Shown here: piece after piece, positions 40,147 through 52,499 of the stretch
Numbering within the stretch: position 1 is the stretch's first letter
Layout: each line of letters begins with the position of its first letter
Source of the DNA: Lamellibrachia columna
Lineage: Eukaryota > Annelida > Polychaeta > Sabellida > Siboglinidae
Length of the DNA stretch: 64,000 bases
Direction: 5' to 3'
Assembly: GCA_963662155.1 (NCBI GenBank)
Contig: OY759261.1
Location: forward strand, 69,799,669-69,863,668
The notes under the pieces: model-generated
Database searches by the model: none
What the model was told of the DNA's origin: nothing
The model's input: the letters and a program-made list of their open reading frames with translations, nothing else
Position numbers and translations under genes: made by a program

Positions 40147-40478
40147 TGAATGAAGACAAACCTTTTGATGGTAGTTTATCTGCTGTCTCGACAACAGGAC
40201 GCGGACGAAACGTGGTTTCTAACGACGCTCCAATCTGTCGATTTGTTGTAGAGACGACTCTGTCAGAACGGTCACTAATCTCGCCGTCTTTTTCGCGGGG
40301 ACAGATGCATTCTGTGGGTGTAGATTGCGTTCATATATGACGTAAACACGTGCATTACAGTGAACGCGGCTACCAAACCTGCGCTATACACCAAGAGCAC
40401 TTTACGCGACAACATGTCTGTGAGCCTAGGCGGGCAAGAATGAATAGAGTTGCGCATGTTCAGAACGACCTGAATCAA
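40147..40478 (-). pseudogene. C1GALT1-like: C1GALT1-like signal-anchor exon of gene 1, frameshifted
   Basis: This is near-identical to the intact exon at 3108-3423: MLSRKVLLVYSAGLVAAF, then FTVMHVFTSYMN. Five bases (acaga in plus orientation, after tagattgcg at about 40329) are missing relative to copy A, right after the membrane helix. The frame then runs to an early stop at about 40275 instead of through the stem. The remaining stem codons are preserved in the other frame down to the same TTCA|GTACTA donor at 40147. Its position 3.6 kb upstream of the gene 1 catalytic exon, with matching phase if the deletion is ignored, makes it gene 1's first coding exon. A sequencing or assembly error is the main alternative. 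Confidence 0.6.
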
Positions 40479-40639
40479 TCAAGCCACACGGGCCTACCTA
40501 AATCGACAGGTATCGACAACCTTTATCACAATCATGAGTCTCTGCGTTCCATTGTAGTTGTAGAATTGTGATCCAACACGTGTAACTGGGGAGGTCGGGT
40601 GCGGTCGATTAGCTAACCGGGGTTGCTCACGTTTGGCCT

Positions 40640-41120
40640 AGTATTAACGTTTAGTGTGGTGGCATAAACAGATCCGTTATTTCCTCAAAATGCCCTTTTT
40701 ATGAGTAAATGATATTGTTATAAGTATATTGGATTTATACACTGTAGAAATAAAATACAGCTAAAATAAATAGCATTAAGTTAATGTTTTATCACCATAA
40801 ACTATCCAAATAAATAACACTGTAACAGTATTACTCATACCAATGCCCTCGTGCAACAAAAACACTGAAAATAAAGTCATCGCACTGTATTCTTTAAATA
40901 CATCACCTCAACACATATATTGAGTATGACAAAAATTGTCCTCTGTATTCGTGGGATATTATGTTATCCTATTTATAGGCCGCTAGGCACAACAGGGCAC
41001 ATGGAAAAATACATGGTTATACGATATGTATGAAGCTGAACACACTTGTATCACCATCGTTTCTACACTTATCATCCTAAGATTAGTGAAATTGGATGAA
41101 ACAAGCTGGATGAAAACAAT
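40640..41120. other. Unique stretch, no supported gene
   Basis: About 0.5 kb separates the signal-anchor exon from the 56-bp array in copy B. The equivalent interval in copy A is about 7.2 kb and contains the hAT-like element. Nothing recognisable here. Confidence 0.5.
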
Positions 41121-41124
41121 CGTT

Positions 41125-42358
41125 AGACTTGTTACATCTGTAGTTGGCCTTCCCACCACATCCTGTGTCCACACATCGTTAGACTTGTTACACCTGTAGT
41201 TGGCCTTCCCACCACATCCTGGGTCCACACATCGTTACACTTGTTACACCTGTAGTTCGCCTTCCCACCACATCCTGTGTCCACACATCGTTACACTTGT
41301 TACACCTGTAGTTCGCCTTCCCACCACATCCTGTGTCCACACATCGTTACACTTGTTACACCTGTAGTTCGCCTTCCCACCACATCCTGTGTCCACACAT
41401 CGTTACACTTGTTACACCTGTAGTTCGCCTTCCCACCACATCCTGTGTCCACACATCGTTACACTTGTTACACCTGTAGTTCGCCTTCCCACCACATCCT
41501 GTGTCCACACATCGTTACACTTGTTACACCTGTAGTTCGCCTTCCCACCACATCCTGTGTCCACACATCGTTACACTTGTTACACCTGTAGTTCGCCTTC
41601 CCACCACATCCTGTGTCCACACATCGTTACACTTGTTACACCTGTAGTTGGCCTTCCCACCACATCCTGTGTCCACACATCGTTACACTTGTTACACCTG
41701 TAGTTCGCCTTCCCACCACATCCTGTGTCCACACATCGTTACACTTGTTACACCTGTAGTTCGCCTTCCCACAACATCCTGTGTCCACACATCGTTACAC
41801 TTGTTACACCTGTAGTTCGCCTTCCCACCACATCCTCGGTCCACACATCGTTACATTTGTTTCACCTGTAGTTGGCTTTCCCACCACATCCTGGGCCCAC
41901 ACATCTTTACACTTGTTACATATGTAATTGGCCTTCCTACTACATCTTGGGTTCACACATCGTTACACTTGTTACATCTGTAGTTGGCGTTCCACCACAT
42001 AACGTTACACTTGTTATACGTTTAGTTGGCCTTTCACCACATCCTGGGCCCACACATCTTTACACTTGTTACATCTGTAATTGGCCTTCCTACTACATCT
42101 TGGGTCCACACATCGTTACACTTGTTACATCTGTAGTTGTCCTTCCACCACATCCTGGTTCCACACATCGTAACACTTGTTACACTTGTAGTTGGCCTTC
42201 CCTCCACAACCTGGGTCCACACAACGTTACACTTGTAGTTGGCCTTCCCTCCACAACCTGGGTCCACACAACGTTACACTTGTAGTTGGCCTTCCCTCCA
42301 CAACCTGGGTCCACACAACGTTACACTTGTTACACTTGTAGTTGGCCTTCTCACCACG
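41125..42358. repeat. 56-bp minisatellite copy B, about 21 units, piggyBac-derived
   Basis: Same unit as 10893-12620, with shortened units near the right end (for example 42225-42320). Units here mostly read tacacttgttacacctgtag and gttcgccttc, whereas copy A mostly reads tacacgtgttacacctgtag and gttggcc. Each copy has therefore been homogenised separately. Minus-strand reading again gives CGGKANYRCNK.ND. Confidence 0.9.
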
Positions 42359-42371
42359 TCCTTTGTTATTT

Positions 42372-42480
42372 CTTCAAAGTATTGTTGTACTCTTTGACGA
42401 TTTTTTAAAGTTGTTTTGTCCCCTGTAAATGATTGATATCTGGTAATGCATATGACATTGCTGCATCGACATGCGAGTGT
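42372..42480 (-). pseudogene. piggyBac-like relic, copy B (shortened)
   Basis: The minus strand retains KIVKEYNNTL and its upstream sequence, matching 12830-12930. The RLTGQRVP and RYDSMDHLI segments present in copy A are deleted, so KEYNN lies close to the array. Confidence 0.45.
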
Positions 42481-42484
42481 CTTA

Positions 42485-43739
<1,255 letters not shown>

Positions 43740-44504
43740 GCTGTATAATGTACACCAAGCTGTAGAATGTACACCATGCTGTAGAGTGTACACCGAGCTG
43801 TAGAGTGTACACCAAACTGTAGCGTGTACACCAAGCTATAGAGTGCACACCAAGCTGTATAATGTACACCAAGCTGTAGATTGTACACCAAGCTGTAGCG
43901 TGTACACCAAGCTGTACAATGTACACCAAGCTGTAGAATGTACACCAAGCTGTAGAGTGTACACCGAGCTGTAGAGTGTACACCAAGATGTAGCGTGTAC
44001 ACCAAGCTGTAGCGTGTACACCAAGCTGTATAATGTACACCAAGCTGTAGAGTGTACACCAAGCTGTAGAATGTACACCAAGCTGTAGAATGTACACCAA
44101 GCTGTAGAGCGTACACCAAGCTGTAGAGCATACACCAAGCTGTAGAATGTACTCCAAGCTGTAGAGTGTACACCAAGCTGTATAGTGTACACCAATCTGT
44201 AGAGTGCACACCAAGCTGTAGAATGTACACCAAGCTGTATAATGTACACCAAGCTGTAGAGTGTACACCAAGCTGTAGCGTGTACACCAAGCTGTAGAAT
44301 GTACACCAAGCTGTAGAGTGTACACCAAGCTGTAGAGTGTACACCAAGCTGTAGAGTGTACACCAAGCTGTAGAATGTACACCAAGCTGTAGAATGTACA
44401 CCAAGCTGTAGAGTGTACACCAAGCTGTAGCGTGTACACCAAGCTGTAGAATGTACACCAAGCTGTAGAGTGTACACCAAGCTGTAGAGTGTACACCAAG
44501 CTGC
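43740..44504. repeat. 19-bp minisatellite, about 40 units
   Basis: Units of caccaagctgtagagtgta with substitutions. The period is 19 (43753 to 43772). On the minus strand the unit has no stop in any frame, which yields frames of up to 429 codons with a 19-residue repeat (GVHSTAWCTLYSLVY and so on). This is a mathematical consequence of the unit, not evidence of a protein. Absent from copy A. Confidence 0.96.
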
Positions 44505-44509
44505 ATCGG

Positions 44510-45135
44510 GAAGTGGCGACTGCCGCATTTGAAACGAAACCATAACGTAACGTAATTTACGCCACAGTAAGTCAAATAAGTATATAACACGTTATTTGAT
44601 TACTTCTAAGAGTTGAAATGTTGGTTGACATGGTGTACGACACTGTACGTGTGGTGTACACAGTCTTCCTACACGTGTTATGACGCGCCCTGGTCAGATC
44701 TGTAGTATATACATTTCTAATACCCATGGAGTTACATCATTAACCATCCCCCTTTAGACTAGAGCGATAAGCCAGCTAGGTGACGGGAAGCAGGCCGGCA
44801 TTTCAGTGCGTGGCAGAAACAGTTCCATCCACTGCCATAACATAGGGTAATGATGTTTAAAATGTGAAAATAGCTTGACGAATAAAAGTCTAGCATGTGA
44901 ACGTATTTAACTTGAACATCTGTCATTATCCCCTGGCTTAAGCCTAGATGGGTAACTCACGTGGTGGTCTATATGCATGCATGCATGTGTCACAGGGATG
45001 TTGACCCTTGACTAATAGGTTTTTAATGGGGTACATGCATGCATGTATGTATATGGGGTGATATTCTGGTTATTACTTATAAAGATGATTGCCATAATGC
45101 AGATTCCCGGATTTGACCACTTGCAGTTATTAGTT
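44510..45135. other. Unique stretch, no supported gene
   Basis: Single-copy sequence with a short ATGC-rich run at 44970-44990 and 45030-45045. No genes recognised. Confidence 0.5.
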
Positions 45136-45138
45136 GAC

Positions 45139-46072
45139 AGGGAAGGCAGTTGAGCCACTGGGTTAGTTGAGCCACCCATGTTTCCTAGGAAACTACAGCA
45201 GCGACAGTTACATGGTACCACCCAGTGGTTGGACATGTTATTAGAACACGATTGACGTATAATAGATTACGTTTGTCACAACTGTTTGAACATGTGAACT
45301 AAAAGTATGGTTTTTTATATTTTTCGAAACTTTTAGGAATTGTGATTAATGTCTGCTGGTGTGTAAACTATCAACGCACATGACCAGACTTTGTTGTTTG
45401 TGCACTTACAAATGGTTATACTATGCACAGGGAAGAAGATTATTTACCTCACTTCACGCATTAATGAGAAGTTAATTAAATAAGCTTACTTATCGAAACG
45501 GGGCTAGTTGAGCCACCCAAGGCCCAAGGAAGGTTTAGTTGAGCAGCGGACAAAGAACAAAGACGAGTGTTCTTTACCCCAACATACATCAACGAATTCA
45601 TTTTTCCGAACAAATTGGGACATCGGATAGCTACAAGGCAACATAATAGCAGTTAGTTACACTGATTACGATTTACCTATACATATATATATATTAATTA
45701 AGTGTGTTGACTTATTAATTAAGCGTGTAGACTTGTCAGAGTCGTCTTGTACCCATTGGGTAGATGTGTTGGCTGAGTTGTTACAATTTTTGTACAAGGC
45801 CTACGTAAATTATACAAATGAAGCATTTACGCAACTTACGCTACACTGTGGGTCAACTTACCCCACACCAAGTGTTAGTTGAGCCAGCTTACCAACCCTA
45901 TTTGATTCAGCTAGATATAATTACCTATACATGCTAGATATATTATCTTGGCATAAAATAATCTATTAATAATCATAGTTTATGTGAGTAGAAACAATTT
46001 TGACTTATGAATATGATTGCGCCCTAGACATCAAAAAGAATGAAAAATGGCTTATCTAACACTTTCTTCCCC
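45139..46072. mobile_element. TA-flanked TIR element, second insertion
   Basis: Interior sequence closely matches 14678-15752 (cagcgacagttacatgg, ccacaccaagtgttagttga). The right end CTTTCTTCCCC then TA is recognisable; the left end GGGAAGGCAGTTGAGCC lacks six bases of the repeat. Flanks differ from those of the other two copies, so this is an independent insertion rather than part of the segmental duplication. It has only one copy of the internal 24-bp unit and no AT expansion. Confidence 0.75.
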
Positions 46073-46391
46073 TACATGTATAGAACCCTTTAGAAAGTTC
46101 AGTTTCGATCATCTTTAGTGGTGCTACTGTTATAGTTAATAATACATATGTTATGCGATTTGATATACAATGTGCATGGATAAATTGTGCATGTACTAAG
46201 GTATTATGTAGCTGTCCCTACAGTTAAGCATGCAGGATCAGATGGGTGCCCTCTCTCCCTTTGAAGTTGCAATAATTAATTGCTCTAGGAGGTGGCTGGG
46301 AGATTTAACAAGATTTGCCATCCAAACCAAAGGCCCAGATGGCAAGTGGACAAGGAAGCCATTGGCTTATCGAGAGTCCAACAATGTTCAT

Positions 46392-47447
46392 CTACTTATA
46401 ACCCGCCCTCCTGAGATATGTGTCAACCTTGTTTTTAAACATATTCACGCTGCTAGCAGTTATACAATCTGTAGACAATTTGTTCCATTCATTTATTGTC
46501 CTCTGTGAGACCGAGTGCTTCCTGATGTCCAATCTACATTGATCCTTTACTATTTTTACCTCATGTCCTCTAGTTCTGCTATCCTTCTTGAGTGAGAAAA
46601 ACATATTTCTTTAAAAAATTTCATACCCATTAAATACATTAAAAACTTCAAATCTGATCTCCTCTTAACCTCCTTGTCTCTAGAGTTGTTAAACCACATT
46701 CTTTCAGGCGTTCTTCATAACTAAGGTCTCTCAGTTCTGGAATCATTTTAGTTGCTCTCCTTTGTATGCGTTCAAGCGTATCTATATCCTACTTACGATA
46801 TGGTCTCCATGCTTGTGTACAGTATTCTAAATGAGGTCTAACTATTGCTTTATAAAGAGGTATAATTAACTTTTTTCTCGTGTATGTTGTTTCTTCTAAC
46901 CAATCCAAGAATTTGATTACCCTTTGAAGCTGCAATACCACACTGCTCTGAAACTTTCATATCAGCGCTTATTGTAACTCCTAAGTCCTTTTCTTTTACA
47001 GTAGTACCCAGAACAGTATCTCCCATTTTATAGTTTATATCCAAGCTCCCATGTCCTGTATGTAGGCATTTACATTTCCCAAAATTGAACAACATCTGCC
47101 ATTTCTCAGACCATTTCACTAATCTGTCTAGATCGTTTTGTAAATGTTGTTAATCACCATCAGTATTAACCTTTCTAAACAGTTTTGTGTCATCCGCAAA
47201 TTTCAGTACGTTACTTGTTATACTGTCGTCCAAGTCATTGATATATATTAAGAATAATATAGGTCCTAATACTGATCCTTGAGGTACCCCACTCAAAACC
47301 GATTTCTAATTTGAAACTTCTCCATCTACTACAACTCGTTGTCTTCTGTCAGTCAGCCAATGTTCTATCCAGTCAGTTATGCTATCCCCGATACCATGGG
47401 CTTTTAATTTAAGTAGTAATCTTTGATGTGGCACTTTGTCAAAAGCA
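46392..47447 (-). pseudogene. CR1/jockey-like non-LTR reverse transcriptase relic
   Basis: Reading leftwards on the minus strand: AFDKVPHQRLLLKL, WIEHWLTDRRQRV, then after a stop [29 protein letters not shown] (RT catalytic DD, about 47189-47200), [58 protein letters not shown], and finally LDIRKHSVSQRTINEWNKLS to a stop at 46392. The order and motifs are those of an RT domain plus thumb region of a CR1/L2-jockey type LINE. There are at least three in-frame stops and a frameshift. The upstream part of ORF2 is missing and the frame runs into the CA/CG microsatellite at 47448. Absent from copy A. Confidence 0.92.
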
Positions 47448-47716
<269 letters not shown>

Positions 47717-47790
47717 CGCTTTATATTTTATGACAGACCAGTTCAAAACTTTAATTTTTTTAATTTTATTATTATTATTAGTTGTATTTT

Positions 47791-47942
47791 ACAGTATTAT
47801 TTATACGGTTGTCTTCTCTAAGCATGTATTAAAGACACACACACGCGCGCACGCGCACGCGCACACGCACACGCACACGCACACACACACACATATGTCT
47901 TTAATGCATGCTTAGAGAAGACAACCGTATAAATAATAATGT
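47791..47942. repeat. Foldback inverted repeat with CA/CG loop
   Basis: The left arm 47791-47837 contains ttatacggttgtcttctcta and the right arm 47896-47942 contains tagagaagacaaccgtataa. The two arms are complementary over about 46 bp with few mismatches. They enclose about 58 bp of alternating CA/CG repeat. Copy A (14066-14110) has only the right-arm sequence, so the left arm was added in copy B by an inverted duplication. Confidence 0.88.
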
Positions 47943-48494
47943 CGCAGAACGCATCGTAGACCGGGTTTCCCTTACACAGGGCGTTGTAAATGTGAAAAAT
48001 AATCCCATACAACTCTCTAAAATATATTATTGTTATGATAGCATTAATATGTTATTATTGGAATAATTTATTCTTATTCTTACAAGGTTCCTTGCTTGAA
48101 TGTTACATATTGCAGTGTCCACTACGAATGTTCTATGTGACTGCCGGACTCGGATAGAGGAGTTGTTCTTGTGTCAAAGTCTTTGGTTGTAGTCCCGCGA
48201 TTGAGCCGTTCGGAGGCTTATTACACAGCGTGTCACTGTAGCGCCCTCTAGCAGAAATAGGAAAAATATAGGTCAACCAAAGTAGTAACAATGTTTGAGC
48301 ACATCTTACAGTTCTCTGAAGAGGGTCCGTGTATGTCGCAACAGGTTTTCGTTTTAGCATCTGTTTTTATGTGCTAAGCGGCGAAATACATACTAATAAA
48401 AATGTATACGCATATAACATAACATAACATAACATAACATAACATAACATAACACGTATAATATATACACGTATACAAACAACATGCATGTATA
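47943..48494. repeat. Duplicated flank (copy B) with (AACAT)n
   Basis: Matches 14110-14677. Copy B lacks the short piece corresponding to about 14420-14475 and has expanded an AACAT pentanucleotide at 48412-48453. No gene. Confidence 0.75.
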
Positions 48495-49247
48495 GGGGAA
48501 GGCAGTGTCAGTTGAGCCATTGGGTTAGTTGAGCCACCCATGTTTCCCGGGAAACTACAGCAGCGACAGTTACATGGTACAACTAATGTTATTGAATATA
48601 ATATATGTATTAGAATACCATTGACGTGTAACAGGTTACGTTTGTCACAACGGTCAGAACATATGAGTAAATGTTTTTTTTTTTACAAGTGGTTTAACTA
48701 TGCACAGAGAGGAAGATTATTTATGTTACTTCGCGCATTAATGAGAAGTTAATTAAATAAGCTAAATTGTCGAAACGGGGCTAGTTGGCTAGTTGAGCCA
48801 CCCGAGGGAGGGTTAGTTGAGCCACCCAAGGGAGGCTTAGTAGAGCAGCCGTTAAAGAACGAAGACAAATGTTCTTTACCCCAAAATACATCAAGAAATT
48901 AAATTTAATTCAAATTGGGACATCGGATGGCTACAATGCAACATATTGGCAGTTAGTTACACTGGTTGCGATTTATTTATAAGTCTATGTTAATTAAGTG
49001 TGTTGACTTATTAATTAAGCGTGTACACTTGTCAGAGACGTGTTGTACCCATTAAGTAGATGTGTTGGCTGTATTTTTGTGAATTATTTTGTATTCAGGC
49101 CTACTTAAATTATACAAATGAAGCATTTACGCAACTTACGCTGAATGTGGCTCAACTTACCCCACACCAAGTGTTAGTTGAACCAGTTTACCAACCCTAT
49201 TTCAATCAGCTTGATATAATTATTTACGCATGCTAGATATATTAACT
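48495..49247. mobile_element. TA-flanked TIR element, copy B partner, truncated
   Basis: The left end GGGGAAGGCAGTGTCAGTTG follows TA and the same left flank as the copy A element, so it is the duplicated insertion. It ends at gatatattaacttg, where the 45-bp array begins; the right inverted repeat is lost. An internal deletion relative to copy A falls at about 48672. Confidence 0.8.
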
Positions 49248-49552
49248 TGTAGAGACGAGGCCGCTTTACATAAGAAGCTTAATTTTTACAGAGGAGAGAC
49301 GTGGCCGCTTTAAATAAGTTGCTTAATTAATTACGGAGTAGAGACGTGGCCGCTTTACATAAGTAGCTTAATTAATTACAGAGTAGAGACGTGGCCGCTT
49401 TACATAAGTAGCTTAATTAATTACAGAGTAGAGACGTGGCCGCTTTACATAAGTAGCTTAATTAATTACGGAGTAGAGACGTGGCCGCTTTACATAAGTA
49501 GCTTAAGTCATTACAGAGTAGAGACGTGGCCGCTTTACATCAGTAGCTTAAT
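49248..49552. repeat. 45-bp minisatellite copy B, about 7 units
   Basis: Same unit as 17425-19432 but mostly with ctttacataagtagcttaat. It ends at the same attcctc junction. The difference from about 42 units in copy A shows strong expansion or contraction. Confidence 0.92.
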
Positions 49553-49766
49553 TCCTCTTCAGTTCGATAGTTTCGCTTGTCTCATTTAAAATTAATTTTG
49601 CAAAAAATCTACTGCAACATGCTAGCTCGTTTGTGCAAGCTTAATATGCAGTTTTTTGTGTGAAATCATCAGACAAACTAGTACATTAAGTGAATTTAAA
49701 ATGGAAACGCTGAAAACTAAAAAATGTCACACAGTCAAATTTTGTAACTTTGTGTTATGCGATCGG

Positions 49767-50517
49767 TGAGAGAGTGGAAGTTACCCCCGTGGTCGGTGAG
49801 AGGGTGGAAGTCACCCTCATGGTCGGTGAGAGGGTGGCAATCACCCTCATGGTCGGTGAGAGGGTGGAAGTCACCCCCGTGGTGGGTGAGAGGATGGAAG
49901 TCACCCCAGTGGTCGGTGAGAGGATGGAAGTCACCCCCGTTGTCGGTGAGAAGGTGGAAGTCACCCCCGTTGTCGGTGAGAGGGTGGAAGTCACCCCCGT
50001 TGTCGGTGAGAAGGTGGAAGTCACCCCCGTTGTCGGTGAGAAGGTGGAAGTCACTCCCGTGGTCGGTGAGAGGGTGGAAGTCACCCCCGTTGTCGGTGAG
50101 AAGGTGGAAGTCACCCCGTTGTCGGTGAGAAGGTGGAAATCACCCCCACGGTCGGTGAGAAGGTGGAAGTCACCCCCGTTGTCGGTGAGAAGGTGGAAGT
50201 CACCCCCGTTGTCGGTGAGAAGGGGGAAGTCACCCCCGTTGTCGGTGAGAAGGTGGAAGTCACCCCCGTGGTCGGTGAGAGGGTGGAAGTCACCCCCATG
50301 GTCGGTGAGAGGGTGGAAGTCACCCCCGTGGTCGGTGAGAAGGTGGAAGTCACCCCCGTGGTCGGTGAGAGGGTGGAAGTCACCCCCGTGGTCGGTGAGA
50401 GGGTGGAAGTCACCCCCATGGTCGTTGAGAAGGTGGAAGTCAGCCCCGTGGTCGGTGAGAGGGTGGAAGTCACCCCGTGGTCGGTGAGAGGGTGGAAGTC
50501 ACCCCCGTGGTCGGCAT
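49767..50517. repeat. 30-bp minisatellite, about 25 units, decapeptide-coding in both directions
   Basis: Units contain ggtcggtgagagggtggaag then tcacccccgt. Thirty bases make ten codons. The plus strand reads VGERVEVTPV and the minus strand reads TSTLSPTTGV. One-base deletions near 50115 and 50473 shift the frame, so no single frame covers the array. No promoter, splice sites or flanking domain support a gene. The minus-strand peptide is Ser/Thr/Pro-rich, like a mucin tandem repeat. Absent from copy A. Confidence 0.9.
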
Positions 50518-50738
50518 TGACTCGCACAGTGTTTACTATTTGGGATTTCCACTATTTTAAATCTTACCAGATCTCACGATTAAATTTAATTCTTTCGATG
50601 GTTTGAGCAAAAATAGGCATTTTTTTATTAAATCGACTGTGGATGAGGTTACGTTTTCCGGTGTTCTAATGCGTATCCATGCGCAAGACGAATGCATATT
50701 ATATAATTAACTGATATAATTTGTGCTATTTAACATTT

Positions 50739-50828
<90 letters not shown>

Positions 50829-50837
50829 ATTATGTCT

Positions 50838-50886
<49 letters not shown>

Positions 50887-50981
50887 TCCGGTGGATTGCC
50901 ATTGTCTTGGTGTGATTCAACATTGTCTTGGTGTGAATATATATATATATATATATATTATAAATGTGAATATATATATAT

Positions 50982-51013
<32 letters not shown>

Positions 51014-51128
51014 TCACACCAAGACAATGTAGAATCACACCAAGACAATGGCAATCCACCGGATTTTAATATATATATATAATATATAATAAATTATATA
51101 TATGTAGACATATATAATTATGTGCATT

Positions 51129-51176
<48 letters not shown>

Positions 51177-51251
51177 ATTATGTATATTTATATATATATA
51201 TATATATAATTATATATATATATTAATGTATATATATACATATAAACTTCC

Positions 51252-51283
<32 letters not shown>

Positions 51284-51376
51284 TTATATATAGACATATA
51301 TAATTATGTATATATATATATATATATGTATATATATAATTATGTATATTTATATATATATAATTATATATATAAT

Positions 51377-51414
<38 letters not shown>

Positions 51415-51416
51415 AC
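50739..51416. repeat. AT-dinucleotide-rich tract
   Basis: Many (TA)n runs with interspersed AATTATGTATA. It is interrupted by the foldback at 50881-51070. No gene. Replaces the TG/GTGC microsatellite present at this point in copy A. Confidence 0.93.
50881..51070. repeat. 65-bp inverted repeat (foldback) in AT tract
   Basis: The left arm at about 50881-50945 contains aatccggtggattgccattg, then two copies of cattgtcttggtgtga. The right arm at about 51007-51070 is its complement, with a single mismatch noted. The roughly 60-bp loop is AT repeat. Flanks on both outer sides are also AT repeat. This could be a foldback element or a replication-slippage palindrome. Confidence 0.88.
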
Positions 51417-51467
51417 TGTGTTAAAAATCCACAGCAATCCGTTGAGAAAAAGTGACCGGTTAAATAG

Positions 51468-51655
51468 CACAAATTATACCATTATCCGTATAAATAAATT
51501 AAAACGTGTTATCACAACAACTAAAAACGTTATTATATAATTCATTAATTGTGGTCACCACCAATTAAAACGTTATTATATAATTCGTTAATTGTACCAC
51601 ACATTAATTATTGCATCATGGCTTGGGGTGGGGCACAAATTATACCATTATCCGT
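51468..51655 (+). pseudogene. Short LINE reverse-transcriptase fragment, private to copy B
   Basis: The segment is absent at the equivalent point of copy A (about 19675). It is bounded by direct repeats of attataccattatccgtata (about 51470 and 51638). Plus-strand reading gives IKTLLYNSLIVPHINYCIMA, then WGG, matching the (L)YNSLI.PH.NYCI.AWG segment downstream of the RT catalytic site in jockey/CR1-like ORF2. Only about 30 codons remain. Confidence 0.6.
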
Positions 51656-52055
51656 ATATACAAATTTAAGCCCGAACTATCAATATGTATACATCTCGAA
51701 AACTACTGAATCGGCTTTCATGACATTTCCACTGTCACTAGTTATCTCAATCAACTGGATATGATTCCTTAACCCTATATCTAACTGAAACCCTAACCCG
51801 AACCCAAACCGGAAACAGGACTAGACGCCAATAGTGAGCCCTGTGAGTGCGGGATACGTACATCTGGCTGGTTGAAACGTTATTCTGTTGATTGTTTGGA
51901 AGATTCGATATCCAGCCCATATGGTATGTGTAACGCCTGGCACTGTGTCAGTCGTTCGGCATGTACACATAATAAATAATATGATATGTCACTACGGTCC
52001 AATGATTCCCACAGCACAATAACACCCGTCTCCACTGCATACAGGTGTAGGCTGC

Positions 52056-52418
52056 TCATTTACTCCCCCCTTTGTTTTCAGTATTATTTGTCGTTGGACG
52101 AGATGTTGTTCTTGACTGGTTGTCTTTAGACGTGTTGTTCTTGGCTGGTAGTCCCTTTGACGGAATTGCCGCAGCCTTAGTTGTTGTTGTAGTAGTGGTT
52201 GTTGTTGTAGTTGTAGTTGGTGTCGTAACCTGTAATGTTGTAGTCGGCCTGGTGCTTGGTAACGGAGGCAATGTAGTGGACGAGTTAACATTGAGGTCCT
52301 GTAGTCCACTGATTATACCGTAAGGCGCCAAGTGATACACGTAGAACTCAAGTTCGTACATCCGTTCAGGTGGAATGTAGTGGAAGGTGATGGCGTAGTC
52401 GCTGATACTGCCCATGCC
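52056..52418 (-). CDS. C1GALT1-like: C1GALT1-like gene 2, terminal coding exon with Thr-rich tail
   Basis: The acceptor is ctttgtag|GGC at 52419/52418, phase 0, and the stop is at 52056-52058, giving 120 residues. The first 35 or so carry the conserved family block: SISDYAITFHYIPPERMYEL, then EFYVYHLAPYG. After this comes a tail of about 80 residues rich in Thr, Ser, Pro and Asn, including a run of 13 Thr encoded by ACA/ACT/ACC repeats at about 52180-52220. Vertebrate C1GALT1 has a short non-repetitive tail here. The tail looks like a mucin-type O-glycosylation substrate and, with type II topology, would face the Golgi lumen. The intron separating it from the catalytic exon is 562 bp. Confidence 0.9.
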   Translation of the reverse strand, partial: GMGSISDYAITFHYIPPERMYELEFYVYHLAPYGIISGLQDLNVNSSTTLPPLPSTRPTTTLQVTTPTTTTTTTTTTTTTKAAAIPSKGLPAKNNTSKDNQSRTTSRPTTNNTENKGGSK

Positions 52419-52499
52419 CTACAAAGAAGTATAACAATTAACTAATTGTACTTTAAATAACTGGGTAAGAAGAAATGAGGGGGTGAAAGAGTAGACAAG

